A DNA stretch of 64,000 nt from Actinocatenispora thailandica. GTDB lineage: Bacteria; Actinomycetota; Actinomycetes; Mycobacteriales; Micromonosporaceae. Under the pieces are notes generated by a model. It made no database searches, was not told where the DNA came from, and was given only the letters and a program-made list of their open reading frames with translations. Where the stretch lies: positions 3,160,198 to 3,224,197 of the forward strand of contig NZ_AP023355.1 of NCBI RefSeq assembly GCF_016865425.1, in the 5' to 3' direction. Position numbers and translations under genes: made by a program. How positions within the stretch are numbered: position 1 is the stretch's first letter; every line of letters starts with the position of its first letter. Below are positions 28,972 to 36,017 of this stretch, in pieces.

Positions 28972-30125
28972 GCTAGCCAGGCCCGCAGCCGGAACCGGCC
29001 GGCGGACGCGCCGTGGTCCAGTTCCCCGCCCGCGAGCCGGACCCGCTCGGTGAGGCCGATCAGCCCGGTGCCGGTGCCCGGCAGTACCGGCGGGGCCGGG
29101 GTGGCCGGCAGCGGGTTGGTCACCTCGATGACCAGCCGCCCGCCCGGTGCCCCGCTCAGTGCGACGTCCACGGGCGTACCGGCGGCGTGCTTGCGGGCGT
29201 TGGTCAGCGCCTCCTGCACCACCCGGTACGCGGTGCGCCCGGCCGCGGCCGGCAGCGCGTCGGCGTCGCTGACCTGGTCGGCCAGCCGTACCCGCATGCC
29301 CGCCGTCCGCGACTCCTGCACCAGCCGGGCCAGGTCGGCGAGGGTGGGTTGCGGCGGCGCGTCCGGGTGGTCGTCGTCGCGCAGCACCGAGATCACCTCG
29401 CGCAGCTCGTCCAGCGCCTGGTGCACCCCGGTACGGATCACCCCGGCGGCGTGCGCGCGCTGCTCGGCGGGTGCATCCGGCCGGTACTCCAGCGCACCGG
29501 CATAGGTGGCGATCAGCGACAGCCGGTGGGCGAGCACGTCGTGCATCTCGCCGGCGATCCGGGCACGTTCGGCGGTACGCGCCTCGGCGACCCGGCGCCC
29601 CTGCTCGGCCTCGGCCCGGCGGGCCCGCTCCCGCAGCGAACCGATCAGCGCCCGGCGGGCCCGGGCGAGCGCACCCCAGCCGAACAGAGCGGCGTAGGCG
29701 GCGACGATCAGCACCAGCCACCACCCGTACGTGAGGCCGCCGGGCGGCCGCCACGCGCCCTGCACCGCGTGCGCCGCGACACCGCCGAGCGCGATCGCCA
29801 GGGCGACCGGCGTCCGGCGGCGCTGCGCCACCAGCAGCACCGCGGCCGAGGCGGCCGGTGTCGCCGCCGGAGACAGTGCGGCCAGCGCGGTCAACAGCAC
29901 GGCTGCCGCGACCGGTCGCCACAGCAGCAGCGGCGCCGCGGCGACCGCGACCACCCCGACGGTCACGTCGAAAAAGCGCAGGCCGGGCGAGTCGGCGGCG
30001 AACCGGGACCAGACCGTCACCGCGGTGAGGCCCGCCATCGCCGCGGTGACGATCACCGCACCGATCAGGGCGGGTACGCCGCACCGCGCCGCCGGCAACT
30101 CGTCCGGCCAGGTCGTGTCGTACAC
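28959..30125 (-). CDS. NarL-family sensor histidine kinase
   Basis: 388 residues. Four or five membrane helices (about 17-160) without a large sensor domain, then the HisKA_3 dimerisation helix with His195 in GEMHDVLAH, and an HATPase domain (VVQEALTNARKHA, GTGTGLIGLTERV). Intramembrane-sensing design. It starts with the GTG at 30125 and overlaps the response regulator gene, forming a two-component operon. Confidence 0.9.
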   Translation of the reverse strand: MYDTTWPDELPAARCGVPALIGAVIVTAAMAGLTAVTVWSRFAADSPGLRFFDVTVGVVAVAAAPLLLWRPVAAAVLLTALAALSPAATPAASAAVLLVAQRRRTPVALAIALGGVAAHAVQGAWRPPGGLTYGWWLVLIVAAYAALFGWGALARARRALIGSLRERARRAEAEQGRRVAEARTAERARIAGEMHDVLAHRLSLIATYAGALEYRPDAPAEQRAHAAGVIRTGVHQALDELREVISVLRDDDHPDAPPQPTLADLARLVQESRTAGMRVRLADQVSDADALPAAAGRTAYRVVQEALTNARKHAAGTPVDVALSGAPGGRLVIEVTNPLPATPAPPVLPGTGTGLIGLTERVRLAGGELDHGASAGRFRLRAWLAWPA

Positions 30126-30297
30126 GCGGTGACCGTAGCGCCGGCGGCGCGTCGGCCGACACCGACCAAAGTCGCGGTACCCGCCGACCGGAGACGGCGC
30201 TGCCAGCGCCGGCCGGCCGATGCGGCGGTCCGGTACCGGCCGGGAAGGTGATGGTCGCGGCCGGGCACCCCCGGCGCCGAACATCCAGGAGGAACTC

Positions 30298-30699
30298 ATG
30301 GCCAGTACCGCACGCCCGACCCGGGCGCGGGCGCTCACCGTGGCGGCGGCCGTCGTCGCGGCCGTCCTCGGCTGGGCGCTGTGCGGCCCGGTCGCCGGGA
30401 TCGATCTGACCGTCACGGTCGGGGCCGGCAGGCAGCGGGTCGGGGCCGGCGCCGTGGTCGTGGCCACGCTGGTCGTCGGGCTCGCCGGGTGGGGGCTGCG
30501 GGCGCTGCTGGACCGGCTGACCGCCCGGGCCCGCACGGTGTGGACGGTGCTCGCCGGGATCGTCCTGCTGCTGTCCCTGTCGGGGCCGGTGGGCAGCGCC
30601 GCCGACGGCGGCGCGGTCGCCGCGCTGGTCGGCCTGCACCTGCTGGTCGGCCTCGTGCTGCTGGTCGGCCTGCGCGCCGCCGGGCGCACCCCGGCGTGA
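30298..30699 (+). CDS. small four-helix membrane protein (DUF6069-like)
   Basis: 133 residues with four predicted membrane helices (about 12-30, 48-66, 78-97, 103-124), in the style of the DUF6069 family. AGGAGG with 5-nt spacing precedes the ATG. It is divergent from the two-component system (171 bp apart), so it could be a target. Function unknown. Confidence 0.8.
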   Translation: MASTARPTRARALTVAAAVVAAVLGWALCGPVAGIDLTVTVGAGRQRVGAGAVVVATLVVGLAGWGLRALLDRLTARARTVWTVLAGIVLLLSLSGPVGSAADGGAVAALVGLHLLVGLVLLVGLRAAGRTPA

Positions 30700-30783
30700 C
30701 CGATCCGCCGGGCCCGGGCGCACCGGACTCCGGGGCCCGTGCCGGGCCGGGCGCCCGCGGTGCTGGCGCGCCAGCGGCCCGGG

Positions 30784-31581
30784 TCAGCCGGGGGCCGTGC
30801 CGGGCTGGCAGCGGGGGCACCAGTAGGTGACCCGGTCGCCGGTGCCGTCGCGCCGGATCGGCGTGCCACAGCGGCGGCACGGCAGGGCGCGCCGCCCGTA
30901 CACGTAGGTGGTCTCGCCGCGGCGCAGCGAACCGGTGGTGCTCTGCGCCCAGCGGTCCCGGTTGGCCGTCAGCGTCCGGTGCGCCAGCTCGACCAGCCCG
31001 GGCAGGTCGGACACCGACGACACCGGCGCCCACGGCGAGAGGCCCCGCAGGAACAGCAGCTCGCACTGGTACAGGTTGCCGACCCCGGCCAGGTTGCGCT
31101 GGTCCAGCAGGGCCGCCCCGATCGGCCGGTCGGGCCGCGCGGCGAGCCGGCGCGCCGCCGCCGCGGCGTCCCAGTCGGGGCCGAGCAGGTCCGGTCCGAG
31201 ATGCCCGACGAGCCGGGACTCGTCCCGCGTGGGTACCAGCGCCACGTCGTGCAGCCGGTAGCCGACCGCCACCGAACGTGCCGTGGCCAGCACGACTCGG
31301 ATGGTGTGTGCCGGCTCGCCGTGGAACCGTTGCCCGGGCCGGTAGATGCGCCAGGTGCCGTCCATCCGCAAGTGCGAGTGCAGCGTCACCCGCCGCCCGT
31401 CCGGGGCGACCGCCCGCACCAGCAGATGCTTGCCGCGGCTGCGTACCTCCGGCACCCGCCAGCCGGCGAGATCGGCGGTGGCCAGCGCCGGCAACCGGAA
31501 GTCGGTGCGGTCCAGCACCTGGCCGCGCAACGCCGCGTCCAGCTGCCGGGCGTGCAGCCACACCGTGTCTCCCTCGGGCAC
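30784..31581 (-). CDS. nei2: Nei/Fpg-family DNA glycosylase
   Basis: 265 residues of the formamidopyrimidine-DNA glycosylase / endonuclease VIII family. After Met removal the catalytic Pro2-Glu3 begins PEGDTVW. The H2TH region is in ALLDQRNLAGVGNLYQCELL, and the C-terminal zinc finger is CRRCGTPI...CPRC. It should excise oxidised pyrimidines as base-excision repair bifunctional glycosylase/lyase. PEGDTV favours the actinobacterial Nei2 type over MutM. The GTG at 31581 is fixed by the required Pro2. Confidence 0.9.
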   Translation of the reverse strand: MPEGDTVWLHARQLDAALRGQVLDRTDFRLPALATADLAGWRVPEVRSRGKHLLVRAVAPDGRRVTLHSHLRMDGTWRIYRPGQRFHGEPAHTIRVVLATARSVAVGYRLHDVALVPTRDESRLVGHLGPDLLGPDWDAAAAARRLAARPDRPIGAALLDQRNLAGVGNLYQCELLFLRGLSPWAPVSSVSDLPGLVELAHRTLTANRDRWAQSTTGSLRRGETTYVYGRRALPCRRCGTPIRRDGTGDRVTYWCPRCQPGTAPG

Positions 31582-31596
31582 CCGCCCATTCTGCGC

Positions 31597-31626
31597 CGGC
31601 GCGGCGGCCACGTGGCCGCCGCGCCG
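31597..31626 (-). terminator. intrinsic terminator
   Basis: A perfect 13-bp stem with an ACGT loop, just after the PrmC-like gene stop and before the Nei2 start, both on the minus strand. It separates the two transcripts. Confidence 0.75.
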
Positions 31627-31629
31627 AGA

Positions 31630-32415
31630 TCAGGCCGCGCCCGCGGGCTGCGGCTGGACGCCGACGACGACGGTCGCCGCCAGCTCCGGGTCGGTGACCA
31701 CCGAGATGGCCAGGCCCACGGCGGACATGGCGGCGGCCGTACCGGTCGCCTGGTGCGCGCCGGTCTCGATCAGCAGCCGCCCACCCGGCACCAGCCAGCG
31801 CGGCGCCGCGGCGGCGATGCGCCGCTGGACCGACAGCCCGTCCGGCCCGCCGTCCAGCGCGACCAGCGGCTCGTACTCGCGCGCCTCCGCCGGTAGCAGT
31901 CCGATCTCGTCCGACGGCACGTACGGCGCGTTCGCCACGAGCACGTCGACCCGGCCGCGCAGCGCCGCCGGCAGCGCCGCGTCCAGGTCACCGCGGTACA
32001 CCTGCCCGGTCGGCAGGTTGCGCCGGGCGCAGGCCACGGCGGCCGGGTCGATGTCGGCGGCGTGCACCGACAGGGTCGGGTCGTCGGCGGCCACGGCCGC
32101 CACGGCGCCGGCCCCGCAGCACAGCTCGACCAGGGTCCCACCGGGCGGGGCGGCCTCGGCCGCGAGCCGGGCGAGCAGTTCGGTGCGGCGGCGCGGGACG
32201 AACACGCCGGGTTCGATCGCGAGCCGCCGGCCGGCGAACTCGACGAAGCCGACCACCTGCTCCAGCGGTACGCCGGTGACGCGCCGGGCGACGAGGGCGT
32301 CCAGTTCGCTGCGGCTGCCGGCGGCGGCGCCCAGCAGCCGCGCCTCCTCCTCGGCGAACACGCAGCCGGCGGCGCGCAGGGTGGCGATCAGATCGGATGG
32401 TGGTGAGACGGGCAT
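31630..32415 (-). CDS. PrmC/HemK-like protein N5-glutamine methyltransferase
   Basis: 261 residues. Motif I ELCCGAGAVA at 97-106 and the substrate-binding motif NAPY at 162-165, a variant of the NPPY that marks glutamine or adenine N-methylation. The N-terminal helical domain resembles PrmC, but the usual PRPETE is changed to PRRRTE. True PrmC methylates release factors; this looks like a paralog with a different target. A GGAAGG box precedes the ATG. A leader-like element lies upstream at 32458-32511. Confidence 0.82.
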   Translation of the reverse strand: MPVSPPSDLIATLRAAGCVFAEEEARLLGAAAGSRSELDALVARRVTGVPLEQVVGFVEFAGRRLAIEPGVFVPRRRTELLARLAAEAAPPGGTLVELCCGAGAVAAVAADDPTLSVHAADIDPAAVACARRNLPTGQVYRGDLDAALPAALRGRVDVLVANAPYVPSDEIGLLPAEAREYEPLVALDGGPDGLSVQRRIAAAAPRWLVPGGRLLIETGAHQATGTAAAMSAVGLAISVVTDPELAATVVVGVQPQPAGAA

Positions 32416-32457
32416 GCGGACCTTCCGGTGGCTGGCGGGTCGGGTGCCCGCCCGGGG

Positions 32458-32511
32458 TCACCGGGCCGTTGCCGCGCCTCGCGGAGGCACCCTGTCGGAC
32501 CGAGCGTTGAC
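32458..32511 (-). promoter_or_regulatory. leader-ORF-like element upstream of PrmC-like gene
   Basis: Upstream of the PrmC-like gene the minus strand has GGAGGTGAGACCC followed by an 18-codon open frame ending in TGA at 32458. It aligns closely with the leader at 35101-35154 in its first half (GTcAACGcTCGgTC against GTGAACGTTCGATC), but the first codon is GTC, which is not a start. Translation could begin at the in-frame GTG inside the SD (32520) or not at all, so this may be a decayed leader. Confidence 0.45.
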
Positions 32512-32576
32512 GGGTCTCACCTCCCCGGTTCGGCCGCGCTGGCGCGCGGCATCCATCGACACGGGTAGTTTCCCAC

Positions 32577-32629
32577 GCCGTCCCGGCGGCCCGGCCGGCG
32601 CCACCGTCCGGCCGGGCCGCCGGGACGGC
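32577..32629 (-). terminator. 22-bp perfect hairpin terminator
   Basis: Arms 32577-32598 and 32608-32629 are perfectly complementary over 22 bp with a 9-nt loop. It lies 108 bp past the stop of the APH-like gene on the minus strand and upstream of the PrmC leader. No U tract follows. The rest of the 32416-32736 gap is the leader element. Confidence 0.8.
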
Positions 32630-32736
32630 TCGGCCCCGACCGGCACGGTGCGCAGCCGCGCCGGCACCGGCAGCCCTGCGCCCAGGACTGTCGTCGGGCA
32701 GCCGGACTGCGCCGGCAACCGGACAGTCGCCCGCTG

Positions 32737-33624
32737 TCACTCGGCGAGCATCGCGGCCAGGGTGCGGCGGGCGGTGTCGGCCATCGTCGGGTTGGTGTGC
32801 ACGTAGTAGGGCAGCGCGACGATCGCCTGCACCAGCGCCCAGCCGCGACCGCGGCGCCAGGTGCCCTCGTCGACGCCCAGCGCGCGCCGGTAGCGGTCGC
32901 GGGCCGCGGCGTCGAACAGGTTCCATGCCGGCATCAGGTCGACGGCCGGGTCACCCACCCGCACCGTGCCCAGATCCAGCACCGCGACCAGGATGCCCTC
33001 GCGCAGCAGCAGGTTTCCCGGCATCAGGTCGGCGTGCAGCCAGACACCGGCCCCGCGGTACGGGCCGGCGGCGAGACACTCGTCCCAGATCCGGGCGAGC
33101 CGATCGGTGTCGACCAGCCCGGCCGACTCGCGCAGCGCGCCCCGAACGGCGCCGTCCATGCTCGACAGCGGCGAGCCGCGGCCGGTGCTGGTGCCGGTCC
33201 GGCCACCGGTGTCGACCGCCCGCAACGCGGCGACGAAGCCAGCCAGGTCGGCGGCGAGCCGTTCCTGGTCGGCGACCGGCCGCCGGTCGGCCGTCGCACC
33301 CGACAGCCACCGGCACACCGACCAGTGCCCCGGGTACCCGGCGCCGGGGCCACCGATCGCGACGGTCTCGGGTACCGGCAGCGGCAGGTGCGGTCCGAGC
33401 AGCCGGGCGTGGTCGCGCTCGGCCCGCAGTTCCGCGCCGTCGTCGGGCCGCAGCGGGAACCGCAGCACCAGCTCCTCACCCAGCCGGTACAGGGCGTTGA
33501 CCGTGCCGTGCGAGCCGACCCGCCGCACCGGCAGCGCACCCCACTGCGGGAACTGCTCGGCAACGAGCGCCGCCACCGTGGCCTCGCTCAGGTCCACCTG
33601 GTCGTCGTGCATCCGCCCGGTCAT
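32737..33624 (-). CDS. aminoglycoside phosphotransferase-family kinase
   Basis: 295 residues of the APH/choline-kinase fold. The catalytic loop is WLHADLMPGNLLL (Brenner motif, with Ala for the common Gly) and the metal-binding LDLGTVRVGDPAVDL follows. The N-lobe has LVLRFPLR with the ATP Lys position replaced by Arg. Family members phosphorylate aminoglycosides, macrolides or metabolites; substrate is open. The ATG at 33624 has AGAAGG at good spacing; an in-frame ATG lies 6 bp upstream. The long 5' region carries competing hairpins. Confidence 0.83.
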   Translation of the reverse strand: MTGRMHDDQVDLSEATVAALVAEQFPQWGALPVRRVGSHGTVNALYRLGEELVLRFPLRPDDGAELRAERDHARLLGPHLPLPVPETVAIGGPGAGYPGHWSVCRWLSGATADRRPVADQERLAADLAGFVAALRAVDTGGRTGTSTGRGSPLSSMDGAVRGALRESAGLVDTDRLARIWDECLAAGPYRGAGVWLHADLMPGNLLLREGILVAVLDLGTVRVGDPAVDLMPAWNLFDAAARDRYRRALGVDEGTWRRGRGWALVQAIVALPYYVHTNPTMADTARRTLAAMLAE

Positions 33625-33706
33625 CGGCATCCTTCTTTCCTCTCCCTGGCACGGGACCCAGGTCGTTCGACGAAGTGTCCTGTCTGTGCCGGGGAAGCGA
33701 GCTGCG

Positions 33707-33754
33707 GGCACCGGCCGGTATGGCCGGTGCCGCCTGCCGGACGTTAGGCGGCAC
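33707..33754 (-). promoter_or_regulatory. mutually exclusive hairpins in APH 5' leader
   Basis: Read on the minus strand, hairpin 1 pairs 33754-33746 with 33735-33727 (9 bp), and hairpin 2 pairs 33731-33707 around a 5-nt loop (10 bp). They share bases 33727-33731, so only one can form. This is the geometry of an attenuator or RNA switch about 85 bp before the APH-like start. No known riboswitch family is recognised. Confidence 0.5.
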
Positions 33755-33800
33755 CCGCGGACCGGTCCAGCCCTTTCCCGTGGTCGGTACCGACGGCGGT

Positions 33801-33848
33801 TAGGGTGGCGGCATGCGTTCCGGCATCCTGTCGCCACCCGCCCGCTGA
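33801..33848 (+). promoter_or_regulatory. promoter and leader peptide ahead of EamA gene
   Basis: A TAGGGT -10 box at 33801-33806 is followed 7 bp later by an ORF, ATG 33813 to TGA 33848, encoding MRSGILSPPAR. That spacing implies a leaderless mRNA whose first product is this 11-residue peptide, 100 bp ahead of the transporter. The -35 is weak. It differs from the GGAGGTGAGACCC leaders. Confidence 0.4.
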
Positions 33849-33948
33849 CGCGGGCCGTCCCGACGCGCATCCGACCCGGTCGGTTGCGCCGCCTGTCGCT
33901 GCCCGCACCTGGCTGAGACTTCCCTTCTCACGTGCGGGAGAACGCATC

Positions 33949-35001
33949 GTGTCCCTGACCTCCGGGCGGCGCTCGACGCTGCCCACCTCACCCTCCGCCG
34001 CGCCCCACGCCGGCCGTGGCATCGCAGCGCTCGCCGCCGCCGGTACCTGCTGGGGTACCACCGGCGTGGCGGTGGCGCTGATCTTCCAGCTCGGTGACGC
34101 CGGGCCGGTCGCCGTGTCGTTCTGGCGGCTGGTCGGTGCGATCGTGGCGCTCGCGCCGGTGGTGGCGCTGCGCAGCGCGCGACGGCGCCGGCGGCTCGCC
34201 GGTACGGGCCGCCCACCGTGCCCGGCGCCCCGTTCCTGGCGTGCCGCCGCGACCCGACACCGGCGGCGCAGCGGCCTGCTCGTCGCGGCCGGCGCCGGGA
34301 TGGCAGTGTTCCAGGCCGGCTACTTCACCGCGGTGGCGCACACCGGCGTCGCGGTCGCCACCGTGGTCACCCTCGGCGCCGCACCGGTACTGGCCGCGAT
34401 CGGCGGCCGGCTGCTGCTGGCCGAGCGGCTCGGCGCCGCCGGGACCGCGGCCGTCGCCGGCGCCGTGGCCGGCCTGAGCGTGCTGGTCGTCGGGGACGGC
34501 ACGGGCTCTGCGACGGTGCCCGGCATCGGCTTCGCGCTGGTCTCGGCGGCCGGCTACGCGGCGACCACCCTGATCGGCCGCGACCTGGGGCGGCGGGGAC
34601 AGGCGGATGCGTACACGCTGACGCTGGTGTCGTTCGCGGTGGCGGCGGTGCTGCTCGCGCCGCTGGCGTGGCTGACCGGCCCGCTGCCGCACACGACCCA
34701 CCCGGGTGAGTCGGCGCTGCTGCTGGCCTACGTGGCGGTGGTGACCACGGCGGTGGCCTACCCGCTGTACTTCGCCGGCACCGGCACGGTCCGGGCGGCG
34801 ACCGCGGCGGTGGTCACGCTCACCGAGCCGCTGTGCGCGGCGGTCCTGGCGGTGGCGGTGCTCGGTGAGCGACTCGGCGCGGCGACCGTGCTCGGCATGG
34901 TCGTGCTGGCCGGGTCGATCGTCGCGCTGGCCCGCACCGAGTCGACGACGGCGCGCGCCCGCCCGACGGGCCGCCGCGCCGGGGGAGCCGGCCGCCGGTA
35001 G
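33949..35001 (+). CDS. EamA/DMT-family exporter
   Basis: 350 residues with ten membrane helices in two EamA repeats (about 27-150 and 195-335), including TCWGTTGVAVALIF at the start and TEPLCAAVLAVAVLGERL in the second repeat, as in RhtA/YdcZ-like metabolite exporters. A charged Arg-rich insert follows helix 2 (75-105). The GTG at 33949 has CGGGAG upstream. Substrate unknown. Confidence 0.87.
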   Translation: MSLTSGRRSTLPTSPSAAPHAGRGIAALAAAGTCWGTTGVAVALIFQLGDAGPVAVSFWRLVGAIVALAPVVALRSARRRRRLAGTGRPPCPAPRSWRAAATRHRRRSGLLVAAGAGMAVFQAGYFTAVAHTGVAVATVVTLGAAPVLAAIGGRLLLAERLGAAGTAAVAGAVAGLSVLVVGDGTGSATVPGIGFALVSAAGYAATTLIGRDLGRRGQADAYTLTLVSFAVAAVLLAPLAWLTGPLPHTTHPGESALLLAYVAVVTTAVAYPLYFAGTGTVRAATAAVVTLTEPLCAAVLAVAVLGERLGAATVLGMVVLAGSIVALARTESTTARARPTGRRAGGAGRR

Positions 35002-35033
35002 CCGGTGCGCGGGTGGCGTCCGGCCGAAAGGGG

Positions 35034-35062
35034 TTGGCCGCCACCCGCCCGCCCGGTAAGCT
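35034..35062 (+). promoter_or_regulatory. sigma70-like promoter for leader and hydrolase
   Basis: TTGGCC (35034-35039), a 17-bp spacer and TAAGCT (35057-35062) match a housekeeping promoter. Transcription would start near 35069, about 20 bp before the SD of the leader peptide at 35101. Confidence 0.5.
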
Positions 35063-35100
35063 CCCGCAGGACTGTGGCATCGCGCGAGGAGGTGAGACCC

Positions 35101-35154
35101 GTGAACGTTCGATCGAAGTGGGTGCTCCCCTCGTCGTCACGGTCGCGCGGCTGA
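35101..35154 (+). CDS. 17-residue leader peptide upstream of hydrolase
   Basis: ORF encoding VNVRSKWVLPSSSRSRG with the SD GAGGAGGTGAGACCC directly before its GTG. The SD plus spacer is identical for 13 bases to those ahead of rox and the PrmC-like gene, and the central WVL codons (TGG GTG CTC) match the rox leader exactly. The hydrolase start follows 57 bp after its stop. A role in translation-dependent control is inferred. Confidence 0.6.
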   Translation: MNVRSKWVLPSSSRSRG

Positions 35155-35211
35155 GGTGGAACTCGCCCGGGGAGCCTCGACATCACGGCACCCGGCGAAA
35201 GGCACCAAACC

Positions 35212-35973
35212 ATGCATTCTGTTCGCTTCACCACCGAAACCGTCGCGGACGGTGTGATCGAGCGCGACTTCCTGATCGGTGAGATCCCCGGCGTCCTGTG
35301 GTCGCCGGTGGCCGGCCCGGCGCACGCGCCGCTGGTACTGATGGGGCACGGCGGCGGCCTGCACCGCAAGACCCCGGCACAGGCGGCCCGGGCCCGCGGC
35401 CTGGTCACCGCGCACGGCTACACGGTGGCCGCGATCGACGCACCCGGCCACGGCGAGCGCCCGCGCAGCGCGGACGACGAGCAGGCCCGCACCCAGATGC
35501 GGGAGGCCGTGACGGCCGGCGACGCCGCCGGCTTCGAATCGGTCAGCGTCCGCTACGCCCGCCGCCTGGCACAGCAGGCGGTACCGGAGTGGCAGGCGAC
35601 CCTGGACGCCCTGCAGCAGCTGCCCGAGATCGGCGCCGACGCACCCGTCGGGTACGGCGGCGGCATCTCACTGGGTACCGCGATCGGGATCCCACTGACC
35701 GCCGCCGAACCACGCATCCGCGCCGCGATCCTCGGCGGCGGCTTCTTCGTGTACCAGCAGCAGCTCGACGCGGCGCGCCGGATCACCGTGCCGGTGCAGT
35801 TCCTGCTGCCGTGGGACGACGAGTACGTCGACCGGCAGTCCTGCATCGAACTGTTCGACGCGTTCGCCTCGACCGACAAGACACTGCACGCCAAGCCGGG
35901 CGACCACCGCAGGGTCCGATGGGTCGGAGTCGACGACCGGTTCCTGCCCCGTCACCTGGGCACGCCGGCGTGA
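35212..35973 (+). CDS. alpha/beta hydrolase (esterase-like)
   Basis: 253 residues. Nucleophile elbow GISLG with Ser153, oxyanion region MGHGGGLHRKTP near 44, IDAPGHGERP near 75, and the catalytic Asp in LPWDDEYVDR. Dienelactone-hydrolase-like organisation; the canonical late His is in KPGDHRRV. It follows a leader peptide and a recognisable promoter and is terminated by a strong hairpin, so it is monocistronic. Substrate unknown. Confidence 0.87.
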   Translation: MHSVRFTTETVADGVIERDFLIGEIPGVLWSPVAGPAHAPLVLMGHGGGLHRKTPAQAARARGLVTAHGYTVAAIDAPGHGERPRSADDEQARTQMREAVTAGDAAGFESVSVRYARRLAQQAVPEWQATLDALQQLPEIGADAPVGYGGGISLGTAIGIPLTAAEPRIRAAILGGGFFVYQQQLDAARRITVPVQFLLPWDDEYVDRQSCIELFDAFASTDKTLHAKPGDHRRVRWVGVDDRFLPRHLGTPA

Positions 35974-35978
35974 GGTGA

Positions 35979-36009
35979 CCGGTGCCCCGGCGCTGAGCCG
36001 GGGCACCGG
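35979..36009. terminator. bidirectional terminator
   Basis: Perfect 13-bp stem (35979-35991 with 35997-36009), 5-nt loop, placed between convergent hydrolase and ABC exporter genes whose stops are 44 bp apart. Confidence 0.85.
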
Positions 36010-36017
36010 CGGTCGGC

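Noticed and set aside
35643-35670. Possible loss of the nucleophile in the hydrolase (GYGGG in place of GxSxG)
   Set aside because: The real elbow is three residues later, GISLG with Ser153, so the enzyme looks intact.
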